Shown piece after piece: positions 1 to 8,521 of a stretch of 44,567 nucleotides of DNA (position 1 is the first letter of the stretch; each line of letters opens with the position of its first letter). The translations under genes were made by a program, and so were the position numbers. The notes beneath the pieces were generated by a model. It searched no databases and was not told the origin of the DNA. It saw only the letters and a program-made list of their open reading frames with translations. Source of the DNA: Clostridiales bacterium DTU083 (GTDB taxonomy: Bacteria > Bacillota > Clostridia > Caldicoprobacterales > DTU083); contig LFTC01000064.1 in assembly GCA_001512915.1 (NCBI GenBank), positions 1-44,567 on the forward strand. Reading direction: 5' to 3'.

Positions 1-3000
1 ACCAATCACAGCGGCAGCGGAAGAATGATAGAAATAACCAGCTATTTCGAAGTTGTGCTGTACCCCCATGCTGCAGATTTGGCACATCCTGCTTTTGCAA
101 ACCTTTTTGTACACACTGAGTATATATCCGAAACAAATGTAATATTGGCAAATCGCAGGCCGAAAAGTAGTGATGACAAGTCATTATGGTTGTTTCATAC
201 CTTAATCACTGATGGTGAAGCAGTTGGAAGCATACAATATGAAACAGACCGATCAAAGTTTATTGGACGTAACAGAAACCTTAGAAACCCCCAGGTGATG
301 GATCCTGAGTTTCCTTTGTCCAACACGTCGGGGGCAGTCTTGGATCCAATTGTAAGCATGCGAATACGATTATTTATTCCGGCAGGTGAAACAGTAAATG
401 TTACATATATAACCGGTGTAACAGAAACAAGGGAGTCGGCCTTGTTATTGGCCAGAGAGAATCAGAACAGCAATATGCCCCAACGTGCCAAGGAATTGGC
501 ATGGACACATTCTCAAGTTGAATTAAGGTACTTGAAGTTAACTGCAGGCCAGGCCAGTCTTTTTCAGACTATGGCCTCTCAAATCTTGTATGCTCAGCCT
601 CCGGAGGACTGGAAGCAATTTGTGGTCGAAAAGAATAGGAAAGGCCAGACTGCACTTTGGGCATATGGCATATCGGGAGATTTGCCTATAGTGGTTTTGA
701 AAGTCAGCAAAATGGAACATTTGGAAATGGCCAAACAAATGCTTACAGCCCATGAGTTCTTTAAGTTAAAAGGGCTGGCAATTGATTTGATCCTGTTAAA
801 TGAGTTCGGAAGCAGTTATGAACAGCCGGTACAGGAAAGACTGCAGGAAATGGTCTCTGTAAGCCATGCCAGGGAATTGATCGACAGACCGGGAGGAGTA
901 TATATAAGGCAAAGTGCAAATATTCCCAAAGATGATCTGAATCTCCTGCTGGTAACTGCAAGGCTGGTAATAGATGCTGAAAAAGGCTGTATTGCTGATC
1001 AATTGCATATAGATGATAAGACATATAAAGCCCCTGAGCTGGTTGCAACCGAAATTGATTATCAGTGTGATGATATACAGATGATAGAACCTCCTGAGAA
1101 TTTGATATATCAAAACCATTTGGGTGGCTTTTTGCAGGACGGCAGGGAATACATTATCTATCTGAAAAATGGGCACAGTACTCCATTGCCTTGGAGCAAT
1201 ATTATTGCCAATAAAGATTTTGGATTCTTAGTTACTGAGTCCGGTTCGGGTTATACTTGGTGCAAAAACAGCCGGGAAAACAAGCTGACTCCATGGTCCA
1301 ATGACCCGGTATGCGACCCTGCGGGAGAAGCCCTGTATATACGTGATGACTTAACCGGAGAGTACTGGACTGTTACAGCATTGCCAGTAAAAAGAAATAT
1401 GGCGTATTTGATCCGCCACGGTCAAGGATATTCTGTATTTCAAAACATATACTGCGGCATTAAAGCCGAACAAACAGTGTTTGCAGCCGCTACTGATCCA
1501 ATTAAGATTGTAAAAGTATATTTGGAGAACTGCACCAATCAACCCAGAGAATTATCACTGTTTTTTTATGCAGAGTGGGTCCTGGGCGTAAACAGAGAAG
1601 AAACTGCCCGCTTTATTGTTACCAGCTTCGATAGCAGCAGTAATTGCATTTTGGCATATAATCGTTATAATGAAGAGTTTGCTGAAAGAACAGCTTTTTT
1701 GTCCAGCAATATGCCAATCAATTCCTATACTTCATTAAAAAGCGAGTTTTTGGGCAGAAATGGTTCTATGGAGGAGCCGCAGGCAATGAAATTAAAGTAT
1801 TTTTCAAACCGAACCGGCGTGCAGCATGATCCTTGCTCTGCAATTCAAGTTCAGCTTAATATGACACCGGGGGAGAACAAGGTAATATTGTTCCTGCTGG
1901 GGCAGGGAGAAAGCCTGGAACATGCAAGACAGCTTGTTAAAACGTATAATTCAATTGAGCAGGCTGAACTTGAATTAAATGAAGTAAAAAGGTTATGGGA
2001 AGAAAAGCTGGGTGTTATAGAAGTATTTACCCCTGATAAGTCCATGGATTTTATGCTGAACAGGTGGCTGATCTATCAGACATACGCCTGCCGCATGCTT
2101 GCAAGAACAGGCTTTTACCAAGCCGGAGGAGCGTTTGGTTTCAGAGACCAGTTGCAAGATGTAATGGCTTTGGCATATTGTGAGCCTGGAATAATGAGGC
2201 AGCAGATTCTCATGGCCGCAGCTCATCAATTCCTGGAGGGCGATGTGCAACACTGGTGGCATCCACCCTATAGAGGTGTGCGAACACGCATTACAGACGA
2301 CTTATTGTTCCTTCCATTTGTTACAGCGGATTATATTGAGAAAACAGGTGACTGGAGCATACTGGACGAAGTGGTAAGCTTTCTTGAAGAGAAACCTTTG
2401 AATCCCGATGAACATGACAGGTATTCAATTCCGAAAGTAACTGAAGATAAGACTAGCATCTATGACCATTGCATACGTGCTATTGAAAGGGCTATGAGAT
2501 TCGGAAACCATGGACTGCCGTTGATGGGCGGGGGAGACTGGAACGATGGCATGGATAAGGTTGGTACTAAGGGTAAAGGTGAAAGTGTATGGCTGGGATG
2601 GTTTCTATATGCAGTTTTGAATCGCTTTATACCTGTTTGCGAAGCCAAAGATGATATGGAAAGGGTGAAACGCTATAAAACTTCTGCAGATGAATTACTG
2701 CATTCTATTGAACAACATGCATGGGATGGGGGATGGTACCGCCGTGCCTACTTTGATGACGGCACACCTCTTGGTTCGGAAGAAAACGAAGAATGCCGGA
2801 TAGATTCCATATCCCAGTCTTGGGCTGTCATATCCGGTGGAGGCAGATCAGAGAGAGTAAAGGCTGCAATGCGTGCTGTAAATCACTATCTGGTAGATGA
2901 AGAGGCCGGATTAATCAAGCTGCTTTCTCCTCCTTTTGATAAGTCTGAACTGGAGCCGGGTTACATAAAAGGATATCTTCCCGGAGTAAGGGAGAACGGG

Positions 3001-3507
3001 GGACAGTATACGCATGCTGCTGTCTGGACGATAATGGCTTTTGCGCGATTGGGCGAAGGAAATCAGGCTCATAAACTATATCATTTGATAAATCCTGTCA
3101 ATCACACTAAGTCCTATTTGGATGTAACAACTTATAAAGGGGAACCTTATGTGATGGCGGCTGATGTCTATACAGTACAGCCTCACATCGGCCGCAGCGG
3201 ATGGACATGGTATACCGGTTCTGCCGGCTGGATGTATCAGGTTGGCCTGGGTGAAATCCTTGGATTTAAGAAAAAAGGAAGCAAACTTATAATCGATCCC
3301 TGTATTCCGGAGGATTGGCCTGGATTTCAAATAATATATAAGTCAGGAGATACTCAGTATAATATTGAAGTCAAGAATCCTCAAAAAGTGCAGCACGGTG
3401 TAAAAAGCATAACCTTGGACGGACAATTGTTAAATGAATTATTTGTACCTTTAATAGATGATGGAAAACTACATCACATAGTAGTTACAATGGGAACCGG
3501 GCAATAA
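1..3507 (+). CDS. Cyclic beta-1,2-glucan synthase, C-terminal part (5' end outside window)
   Basis: Reading frame 1 is open to the first base (TNHSGSGR precedes the ORF-track Met), so the ATG at 25 is an internal codon and this is the last 1168 residues of a larger protein. NdvB/Cgs proteins are about 2800 residues: a membrane GT84 glucosyltransferase half makes and cyclises beta-1,2-glucan from UDP-glucose, and a GH94 phosphorylase-like C-terminal half trims chain length. Visible here (numbered from 25) are sandwich-like modules (the opening TSYFEVVL, and one from about 358, LIYQNHLGGF), then the (alpha/alpha)6 barrel with GAFGFRDQLQD near 703 and GGGDWNDGMD near 834, which holds the family's catalytic Asp. 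A stand-alone GH94 disaccharide phosphorylase is less likely: those are about 800 residues and would not run off the edge in this way. A terminator overlaps the stop codon. Confidence 0.85.
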   Translation, partial: TNHSGSGRMIEITSYFEVVLYPHAADLAHPAFANLFVHTEYISETNVILANRRPKSSDDKSLWLFHTLITDGEAVGSIQYETDRSKFIGRNRNLRNPQVMDPEFPLSNTSGAVLDPIVSMRIRLFIPAGETVNVTYITGVTETRESALLLARENQNSNMPQRAKELAWTHSQVELRYLKLTAGQASLFQTMASQILYAQPPEDWKQFVVEKNRKGQTALWAYGISGDLPIVVLKVSKMEHLEMAKQMLTAHEFFKLKGLAIDLILLNEFGSSYEQPVQERLQEMVSVSHARELIDRPGGVYIRQSANIPKDDLNLLLVTARLVIDAEKGCIADQLHIDDKTYKAPELVATEIDYQCDDIQMIEPPENLIYQNHLGGFLQDGREYIIYLKNGHSTPLPWSNIIANKDFGFLVTESGSGYTWCKNSRENKLTPWSNDPVCDPAGEALYIRDDLTGEYWTVTALPVKRNMAYLIRHGQGYSVFQNIYCGIKAEQTVFAAATDPIKIVKVYLENCTNQPRELSLFFYAEWVLGVNREETARFIVTSFDSSSNCILAYNRYNEEFAERTAFLSSNMPINSYTSLKSEFLGRNGSMEEPQAMKLKYFSNRTGVQHDPCSAIQVQLNMTPGENKVILFLLGQGESLEHARQLVKTYNSIEQAELELNEVKRLWEEKLGVIEVFTPDKSMDFMLNRWLIYQTYACRMLARTGFYQAGGAFGFRDQLQDVMALAYCEPGIMRQQILMAAAHQFLEGDVQHWWHPPYRGVRTRITDDLLFLPFVTADYIEKTGDWSILDEVVSFLEEKPLNPDEHDRYSIPKVTEDKTSIYDHCIRAIERAMRFGNHGLPLMGGGDWNDGMDKVGTKGKGESVWLGWFLYAVLNRFIPVCEAKDDMERVKRYKTSADELLHSIEQHAWDGGWYRRAYFDDGTPLGSEENEECRIDSISQSWAVISGGGRSERVKAAMRAVNHYLVDEEAGLIKLLSPPFDKSELEPGYIKGYLPGVRENGGQYTHAAVWTIMAFARLGEGNQAHKLYHLINPVNHTKSYLDVTTYKGEPYVMAADVYTVQPHIGRSGWTWYTGSAGWMYQVGLGEILGFKKKGSKLIIDPCIPEDWPGFQIIYKSGDTQYNIEVKNPQKVQHGVKSITLDGQLLNELFVPLIDDGKLHHIVVTMGTGQ

Positions 3508-3520
3508 TGCTCGGTTTTTT
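3495..3520 (+). terminator. Rho-independent terminator after the glucan synthase
   Basis: The stem AACCGGGCA / TGCTCGGTT (9 pairs, one G-U) closes an ATAA loop and runs into TTTTTT. The stop codon TAA lies in the loop, so the hairpin starts inside the last codons of the gene. This separates the glucan synthase from the amidase. Confidence 0.8.
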
Positions 3521-3595
3521 CTTGATTTTGCATGAGAATAAAGCGGGAAGGATAAACATAGTTTTAATCAGGAATCAGAAATGGGGGGATTACAA

Positions 3596-4333
3596 GTGAG
3601 GTATATTTATATTTCCAGGAAGTGGCTTATAGTATTGTGGATAATACTGGGCATAATATTATTTTTATTTTTCCGCGCCGGTATGGAAAATGCCGATATG
3701 ACGGCTGCATTTTCTACTCCTGTTGCAAAAAAGGTAATAGTAATAGATCCAGGTCATGGGGGATTTGATTCAGGTGCAGTAAGCCCCTCTGGCATCAGAG
3801 AAGATGAGCTAAACTTAAAAGTGGCTTTAAAGCTTAAGCACTATCTTGCAGGACATAAAGCAAATGTTATTCTGACAAGAGAAACTAACGACAGTTTAGC
3901 TTCAAGCAAATCGGAAGATATGCGCAAACGGGTTGAGATAATAAGAAAAAGCAATCCGGACATAGTAATCAGCATACATATGAATAAATTTTCTCAAAGC
4001 AAATATTTTGGCGCACAAACTTTCTACATGGCTGGAAGCGAGGAGGGCAAGAGACTGGCTCATTGTATACAAAACAAGCTGCTGGAAAATCTGATAGAGG
4101 GAAATCGGAGGCAAATCAAGGCAGCTAAAAATCTGCTGATTCTGAAGGCAGATAAGGCACCATCTGTAATTGTAGAGTGTGGCTTTCTTTCAAATCCTGA
4201 AGAGGAGTCACTCCTGATAACCGATGAATATCAGGAAAAAATTGCATGGTCCATTTTTTGCGGAATTATAGATTACTTTGCTAATGAAGAAGCTTTGCAT
4301 TGGGATAGTATTGAAACAACGGAATTTATATAG
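3596..4333 (+). CDS. cwlD: N-acetylmuramoyl-L-alanine amidase, CwlD-like (Amidase_3)
   Basis: A zinc-dependent amidase that cuts the amide bond between N-acetylmuramic acid and L-Ala. CwlD acts in making muramic-delta-lactam of the spore cortex. One N-terminal membrane segment (WLIVLWIILGIILFLFF) is followed by the catalytic domain with the zinc motifs IDPGHGGFDSGA (His), SIHMNKF (His) and the late glutamate in VIVECGFLSNPEE. The length of 245 residues fits CwlD. The ORF track starts at ATG 3581, but the purine-rich GGGGGGATT at 3582-3590 is an ideal ribosome site for GTG 3596, giving MRYIYISRKW, so I use 3596. The gene lies alone between a terminator and the cdaA promoter. Family assignment is firm; cwlD rather than another Amidase_3 paralogue is inferred from size and the single membrane anchor. 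Confidence 0.8.
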   Translation: MRYIYISRKWLIVLWIILGIILFLFFRAGMENADMTAAFSTPVAKKVIVIDPGHGGFDSGAVSPSGIREDELNLKVALKLKHYLAGHKANVILTRETNDSLASSKSEDMRKRVEIIRKSNPDIVISIHMNKFSQSKYFGAQTFYMAGSEEGKRLAHCIQNKLLENLIEGNRRQIKAAKNLLILKADKAPSVIVECGFLSNPEEESLLITDEYQEKIAWSIFCGIIDYFANEEALHWDSIETTEFI

Positions 4334-4410
4334 ACTATCAGTTTTATACAGCTCCTTTTCTATTAAAAGACTAAAAAAATGTACAATTTGGATTATAATT
4401 TATGAGAGTA

Positions 4411-4419
4411 TGATATAAT
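4411..4419 (+). promoter_or_regulatory. Candidate extended -10 promoter upstream of cdaA
   Basis: TGATATAAT contains a perfect TATAAT preceded by TGn, as in extended -10 promoters. No good -35 lies 16-18 bases upstream. Starting about 4426 it would give a leader near 145 nt before cdaA. A second weaker TATAAT at 4530-4535 could start a short leader instead. The 4334-4570 gap holds no other recognisable feature. Confidence 0.4.
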
Positions 4420-4570
4420 TTTATTAAGTAGGACAGGCCTCTATAATGCAACCTATCCAAAGGCAACGAAAAATGACAAAAAATTCGGAAATATGTAAGT
4501 GATGTCTTTTTACTGCCTGGCATTTGTTATATAATGTATATATTCAACTAGCTAAGAGGGGCGTGTTAGC

Positions 4571-5422
4571 ATGTGGGATGGGCTCTCCAGATTAATTTCT
4601 TATATTGATCCTTATATTCAATTTCCCTGGGTCATCCGGCATGTTATTGATATTTCAATAGTTGCATTTGTTCTTTATAAGCTTTTGCTGCTAATTCGCG
4701 AAACCCGTGCGGAGCAGGTACTTAAAGGCTTGGCTATACTGCTTTTTGCAACAAAGCTCAGTGAAGTTCTGCAGTTTAATACTATTTATTGGATACTTAA
4801 AAACACCGCTACGGTTGGCGTAATTGCTTTACTCATTGTATTTCAGCCTGAACTGCGCAGAGCGTTGGAACAAATAGGCCGGGGTCAGCTTTTCGACAGA
4901 CTTTTTCTGCGGGATGATATGGATCCTTCCATACTAATAAATGAAGTGGTGCGATCAGTGCAGAATTTGGCCAGGATGAAGGTAGGAGCTTTAATTGTAA
5001 TTGAACGAAAAACAGGAATAAACGAAATTATTGAAACCGGGGTTAAAATTGACGGTGAGCTGTCCAGTGCATTGCTGGAAAACATCTTTGTGGTAAACAC
5101 GCCTCTGCACGACGGAGCTGTAGTTATACGCGGAGATCGTATTGCTGCAGCAGGATGTTTTCTGCCTCTGACAGAGAACAATAACATCAGCAAACAGCTG
5201 GGAACCAGGCATAGAGCCGCCATTGGCATAACCGAGGTATCCGATGCAATAGCCATAGTAGTGTCGGAGGAAACCGGAGTTATTTCCATTGCAGATAATG
5301 GCAAACTGACTCGTTATCTGGATGCAAAGGCCTTGAAAGAGATACTAAAGAAGGTATACATCAGGGAAAAGGAACCCCGTTCCTTCATTCCTAAAAAATG
5401 GAGGTCTAGGAATGAGCAGTAG
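4571..5422 (+). CDS. cdaA: Diadenylate cyclase CdaA (DisA_N domain)
   Basis: Makes the second messenger c-di-AMP from two ATP; in Firmicutes this controls potassium uptake, osmolytes and wall homeostasis. The first ~95 residues hold three hydrophobic membrane segments (such as VIRHVIDISIVAFVLYKLLLL). The cytosolic DAC domain follows, with both catalytic signatures: HDGAVVIRGDRI (DGA) and LGTRHRAAIG (RHR). The length of 283 residues is normal for CdaA/YbbP. The ATG follows AGAGGGG at good spacing. The gene overlaps cdaR by 11 bases, so the pair is translationally coupled. glmM, often third in this operon in other Firmicutes, is not here. Confidence 0.95.
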   Translation: MWDGLSRLISYIDPYIQFPWVIRHVIDISIVAFVLYKLLLLIRETRAEQVLKGLAILLFATKLSEVLQFNTIYWILKNTATVGVIALLIVFQPELRRALEQIGRGQLFDRLFLRDDMDPSILINEVVRSVQNLARMKVGALIVIERKTGINEIIETGVKIDGELSSALLENIFVVNTPLHDGAVVIRGDRIAAAGCFLPLTENNNISKQLGTRHRAAIGITEVSDAIAIVVSEETGVISIADNGKLTRYLDAKALKEILKKVYIREKEPRSFIPKKWRSRNEQ

Positions 5423-6686
5423 ATTTTTGACAAGCAATTTATCCTTAAAAATCATATCAGTGATTGCAGCTATCATTCTCTGGTTGTATGCTGTAAGTGA
5501 ATTAAATCCAGAAACGACAAAAACCATAAATGATATCCCTGTGGAAATCATAAATATGGATGCTTTAAATGAAAAGAACCTGACTTTGGCTGAGGACCCT
5601 GCAAGCAGTATTTCTATACGTATCCGAGGTTTGGTAAATGACATAAGAAAAGTCAACACTTCAAATATAAAAGCTATTTTGGATTTAGGCGAAATAGATT
5701 GGACAGGCACCAACACGGTGCCGCTTAATGTGGAGGGGTTGCTCCCTCGGGAAGTAAAGCTTGATAAGATTCCTGAAATTCCGGTAACAATTAACAGAAT
5801 CACAAGTAAATTAGTACCGGTTGTTGTAGAGTTAACCGGTAAAAGTGAGGACGGCTACTATGTACATGAGCCTATAGTGGAACCCCGCCAAATAACCATA
5901 TATGGTGCAGAATCATTAGTAGACAGCGTTGTTCAGGGTGTGGTTCATATAAATCTTGATAAAGATGTAAGCACAATTGAACAATCCCTTATGATTAAGC
6001 TGGTAGATGGAGAGGGGAACATAATAGAATCAAAATATCTTAATATGAAACAAAGCTCTGCATTGGTAACAATACCCATTTACCCGCTTAAAACAGTGGA
6101 TGTGAGGGCCAATATAATAGGTGAGCCGGCTGAAGGCTTTGTAATAGATAAAATATCTGTTAATCCGCCCCAGGTATCAGTTAATGGTTTTGCCAGCATT
6201 ATTGAAAGACTGTCTTACCTGACAACAGAAGCAATAGACATACAAGGCGCTGTAGGCAATATTGAGAAAAAGGTTGACATTGTACTGGATAACGGGATTT
6301 ATCTTGTACCAGGGCAGCCTTCCAGTGTAAATATAATCGTTAATATCAGCGAGACTACAATTGAAACAACTCTGACATTGGATCAGGTGGAATTACAAAA
6401 TGTTCCGGAAGGTTATGAGGCTGAATTAGACAATCCTCCCATAACTGTCCAGTTAAGAGGGCCATATACAAAAGTTAATACGCTTAATCCTCAAAACTTA
6501 TCCCCTGCAGTTGACCTGTCTGAACTTATCACGGAAGATGGAGTTTTAGAGCCGGGTCAATATGAATTGCCTCTAAAAATTAATGTGCCTGATCAGATAG
6601 AGCTTGTTCAAATATCCCATGAAAGAGTTAAAGTAAATGTCAGCTCTGTTGATTCTTCCATTAATACAGGCGAACTAGCTGAATAA
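5412..6686 (+). CDS. cdaR: CdaA regulator CdaR (YbbR-repeat protein)
   Basis: Membrane-anchored extracytoplasmic protein that binds and modulates CdaA. It has one N-terminal transmembrane helix (LKIISVIAAIILWLYAVSEL) followed by about four YbbR beta-rich repeats over the remaining ~390 residues. The repeats are visible as recurrent segments such as IPVEIINMD, VPVVVELTGK, VDVRANIIGEP and LTLDQVELQNVPEGYEA. The length of 424 residues fits the family. The start lies within the end of cdaA, with GGAGG about ten bases upstream. Nothing in the sequence suggests loss of function. A perfect 12-bp hairpin follows about 30 bases after the stop. Confidence 0.92.
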   Translation: MSSRFLTSNLSLKIISVIAAIILWLYAVSELNPETTKTINDIPVEIINMDALNEKNLTLAEDPASSISIRIRGLVNDIRKVNTSNIKAILDLGEIDWTGTNTVPLNVEGLLPREVKLDKIPEIPVTINRITSKLVPVVVELTGKSEDGYYVHEPIVEPRQITIYGAESLVDSVVQGVVHINLDKDVSTIEQSLMIKLVDGEGNIIESKYLNMKQSSALVTIPIYPLKTVDVRANIIGEPAEGFVIDKISVNPPQVSVNGFASIIERLSYLTTEAIDIQGAVGNIEKKVDIVLDNGIYLVPGQPSSVNIIVNISETTIETTLTLDQVELQNVPEGYEAELDNPPITVQLRGPYTKVNTLNPQNLSPAVDLSELITEDGVLEPGQYELPLKINVPDQIELVQISHERVKVNVSSVDSSINTGELAE

Positions 6687-6716
6687 GATTTTGGACAATA
6701 CTCCTTTTGTAAAATA

Positions 6717-6744
6717 ATTCAGCCTCTGCATCCAGAGGCTGAAT
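6717..6744. terminator. Perfect 12-bp hairpin after cdaR, terminator-like
   Basis: ATTCAGCCTCTG / CAGAGGCTGAAT with a CATC loop. The + strand downstream has no T run (ATAGTTTAAATT). On the - strand the hairpin would be followed by TATTTT. It may end the cdaA-cdaR transcript or protect its 3' end, but it is not a classic + strand terminator. Confidence 0.45.
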
Positions 6745-6759
6745 ATAGTTTAAATTCAC

Positions 6760-6788
6760 TTGTCGGCTTTTTCAAACTATGCTATACT
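6760..6788 (+). promoter_or_regulatory. Sigma-A-type promoter of tRNA-Arg
   Basis: TTGTCG (-35), 17-base spacer, TATACT (-10) end 12 bases before the tRNA 5' end, which is the usual distance for a tRNA transcription unit. Confidence 0.7.
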
Positions 6789-6800
6789 TCATATTGTTAA

Positions 6801-6876
6801 GCGTCTGTAGCTCAGTGGATAGAGCGTTCGACTCCGACTCGAAAGGTCGCAGGTTCGACTCCTGTCAGACGCACCA
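6801..6876 (+). tRNA. tRNA-Arg (anticodon CCG), CCA encoded
   Basis: The cloverleaf can be drawn fully. The acceptor stem is GCGTCTG / CAGACGC, the D stem GCTC / GAGC, the anticodon stem TTCGA / TCGAA with loop CTCCGAC, and the T arm GCAGG-TTCGACT-CCTGT with one G-U pair. Discriminator A is followed by an encoded CCA. Anticodon CCG reads the arginine codon CGG. The body is 73 nt plus CCA. It is a single-gene unit with its own promoter and terminator. Confidence 0.96.
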
Positions 6877-6877
6877 G

Positions 6878-6918
6878 AACCCTGCAGTATTAATGCATGC
6901 AGGGTTTTTTATTTTTTC
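6878..6918 (+). terminator. Rho-independent terminator of tRNA-Arg
   Basis: AACCCTGCA / TGCAGGGTT stem (9 bp, 11-base loop) followed by TTTTTTATTTTTT, two bases after the encoded CCA. Confidence 0.85.
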
Positions 6919-7018
6919 TATTAGTATTCTCCGGCAACTTTCCCACAGAATATATTAAATTTAATTAAATATTTGTTTATAATTCTTGTATGTGTATTTA
7001 ATAGGAAAGGATTTGTAG

Positions 7019-7024
7019 TATAAT
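7019..7024 (+). promoter_or_regulatory. Candidate -10 element for the ftsW-pbp operon
   Basis: A perfect TATAAT sits about 60 bases before the start codon, in AT-rich DNA. The -35 region (ATTTAA at 17-base spacing) is poor. The rest of 6919-7084 shows no other feature beyond a small TCTCT/AGAGA hairpin. Confidence 0.4.
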
Positions 7025-7084
7025 ATTTAATAATCTCTTAGAGACAGCATAAAAACTGGATTTCAGGATAAGCGAGGTAATTTG

Positions 7085-8521
7085 GTGTACGACAAACAGT
7101 ATGAAATATTGGCCTTGACATTACGTTATTGGTTTTTACTGCTGATATTATACATTTTTGCAAAATGTGTTGTAAGAACACTGAAGGATGTATTTTCAGA
7201 TTCACCTTCGGAACGTTCTACAGGCAATATACCTTTTGTTTTAGCATTATTCTCCCTTTCTTCCTTTGGCCTGCTGGCCATGCAGGATTCTCAGAACTTT
7301 AACAAAGAAACTGCACTTTTAGGGATCATTATATCAGCCGGAGTATTATTTCAGTTTTATTTGATATATTTTCTGTTTCCGGGAATTGATGAAATATTGC
7401 TGTTGATGGTAAACACCCTTTCGATTGTGGGTTTTGTTATGCTTCAAAGATTAACCCCGGAATTGGCTTTACGACAGGTAGAATGGTTTGCAGCAGGTTG
7501 TATAATTCTGATGATTATTCTCCTGTTCTTTCCCCGTGTTAAAGGCTTGAAAATTATTTCTTATCCTATGATGGCATTAGGTCCGCTGATATTATTCCTG
7601 GTAGCCTTCATAGGTGAAGAGTCGGGAGGGGCTACAAGCCGTCTGCCAGTTGGGCAATTTTTCATACAGCCTGCTGAACTGGTGAAAGTAATCTATGTAT
7701 TGGTGCTGGCTGATTCATTGAAGAATGAGAAAACGATACGTGAAAAAGGTCTGCTTTTTTTATTTGTAGCTGCGTCTGTTTTGGGAGTTGTATTGCAAAA
7801 AGATTTAGGCGGCGCTTTGCATTATTTTCTGGTTTTCTTGTTTGTTTATCAGATCAGTACAAACGACTGGATTCTGACCGGGTTTGCTTCAGGGGCTGGT
7901 GTTTTGGCCTCTATAATAGCCTATAAAATTTTTCCTCATGTGCGTATCAGGGTGGAAGCATGGAAAAATCCATGGTCCGACATAGAGGGACGGGGCTGGC
8001 AGGTAGCTCAATCGCTTATGGCCATGGGCAGCGGCGGTTTGGTCGGCTTGGGTCTTGGCCTGGGCAGTCCTTATATTATACCGGCTTCCCGGACAGATTT
8101 TATTTTTGCAGCAATATGCGAAGAATTTGGTATTCTGGTCGGAGGTATGGTAATTGGCTTTTATGCTCTGATTATTATTCGAAGCATGCACAAGGCAAGT
8201 ATGGCACATAACCCTGAGGATATGCTGCTGGCATGCGGAAGCGCCGTATCATTAGCCGTCCAGGCTTTTATTATAATAGGCGGTGTGGTGAAAATGATCC
8301 CGCTCACAGGGATAACTCTGCCTTTTGTAAGCTATGGAGGCAGCTCAATGGTAGCCAGTTTTGCCCTGTTAGGGTTGATTCAAAGTGTATCAATAAAGAA
8401 TTACAGGCATGCCATAGAGATGGAGAACCAGGCAGACAGCGAAGAATATAGCAGGGAAGATGAAGATATTGAAGTAACACTGGATGAAGAAGAATTCTAC
8501 ATGGAAGGGGCAGAGGAATGA
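7085..8521 (+). CDS. FtsW/RodA/SpoVE-family peptidoglycan glycosyltransferase
   Basis: Multi-spanning SEDS protein that polymerises lipid II into glycan strands, working with a class B penicillin-binding protein. Hydrophobic segments fill most of the 478 residues. The SEDS signature regions are clear: SGGATSRLPVGQFFIQPAELVK, MGSGGLVGLGLG, and PASRTDFIFAAICEEFG near the end. The C-terminal tail is strongly acidic (EDEDIEVTLDEEEF). TTG 7082 and GTG 7085 are both possible starts; GAGG at 7074-7077 lies four bases before TTG but seven before GTG, so I chose GTG. The gene overlaps the next PBP by ATGA. The coupling to a short PBP2 away from mraY/murD argues for a RodA/FtsW paralogue, and I cannot say which. 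Confidence 0.9.
   Translation: MYDKQYEILALTLRYWFLLLILYIFAKCVVRTLKDVFSDSPSERSTGNIPFVLALFSLSSFGLLAMQDSQNFNKETALLGIIISAGVLFQFYLIYFLFPGIDEILLLMVNTLSIVGFVMLQRLTPELALRQVEWFAAGCIILMIILLFFPRVKGLKIISYPMMALGPLILFLVAFIGEESGGATSRLPVGQFFIQPAELVKVIYVLVLADSLKNEKTIREKGLLFLFVAASVLGVVLQKDLGGALHYFLVFLFVYQISTNDWILTGFASGAGVLASIIAYKIFPHVRIRVEAWKNPWSDIEGRGWQVAQSLMAMGSGGLVGLGLGLGSPYIIPASRTDFIFAAICEEFGILVGGMVIGFYALIIIRSMHKASMAHNPEDMLLACGSAVSLAVQAFIIIGGVVKMIPLTGITLPFVSYGGSSMVASFALLGLIQSVSIKNYRHAIEMENQADSEEYSREDEDIEVTLDEEEFYMEGAEE

Noticed and set aside
4447-4503. 18-codon ORF (MQPIQRQRKM...) in the cdaA leader
   Set aside because: No ribosome site and no sign of coding bias; an ORF this short arises by chance.
4440-4535. 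Possible riboswitch in the cdaA leader (paired AGGCA/TGCCT segments)
   Set aside because: It does not show the conserved core of c-di-GMP, c-di-AMP or other riboswitches I know, and the pairing is distant and short.
7960-8451. Plus-strand ORFs 7960-8211 and 8233-8451
   Set aside because: Out-of-frame shadows inside the SEDS gene.
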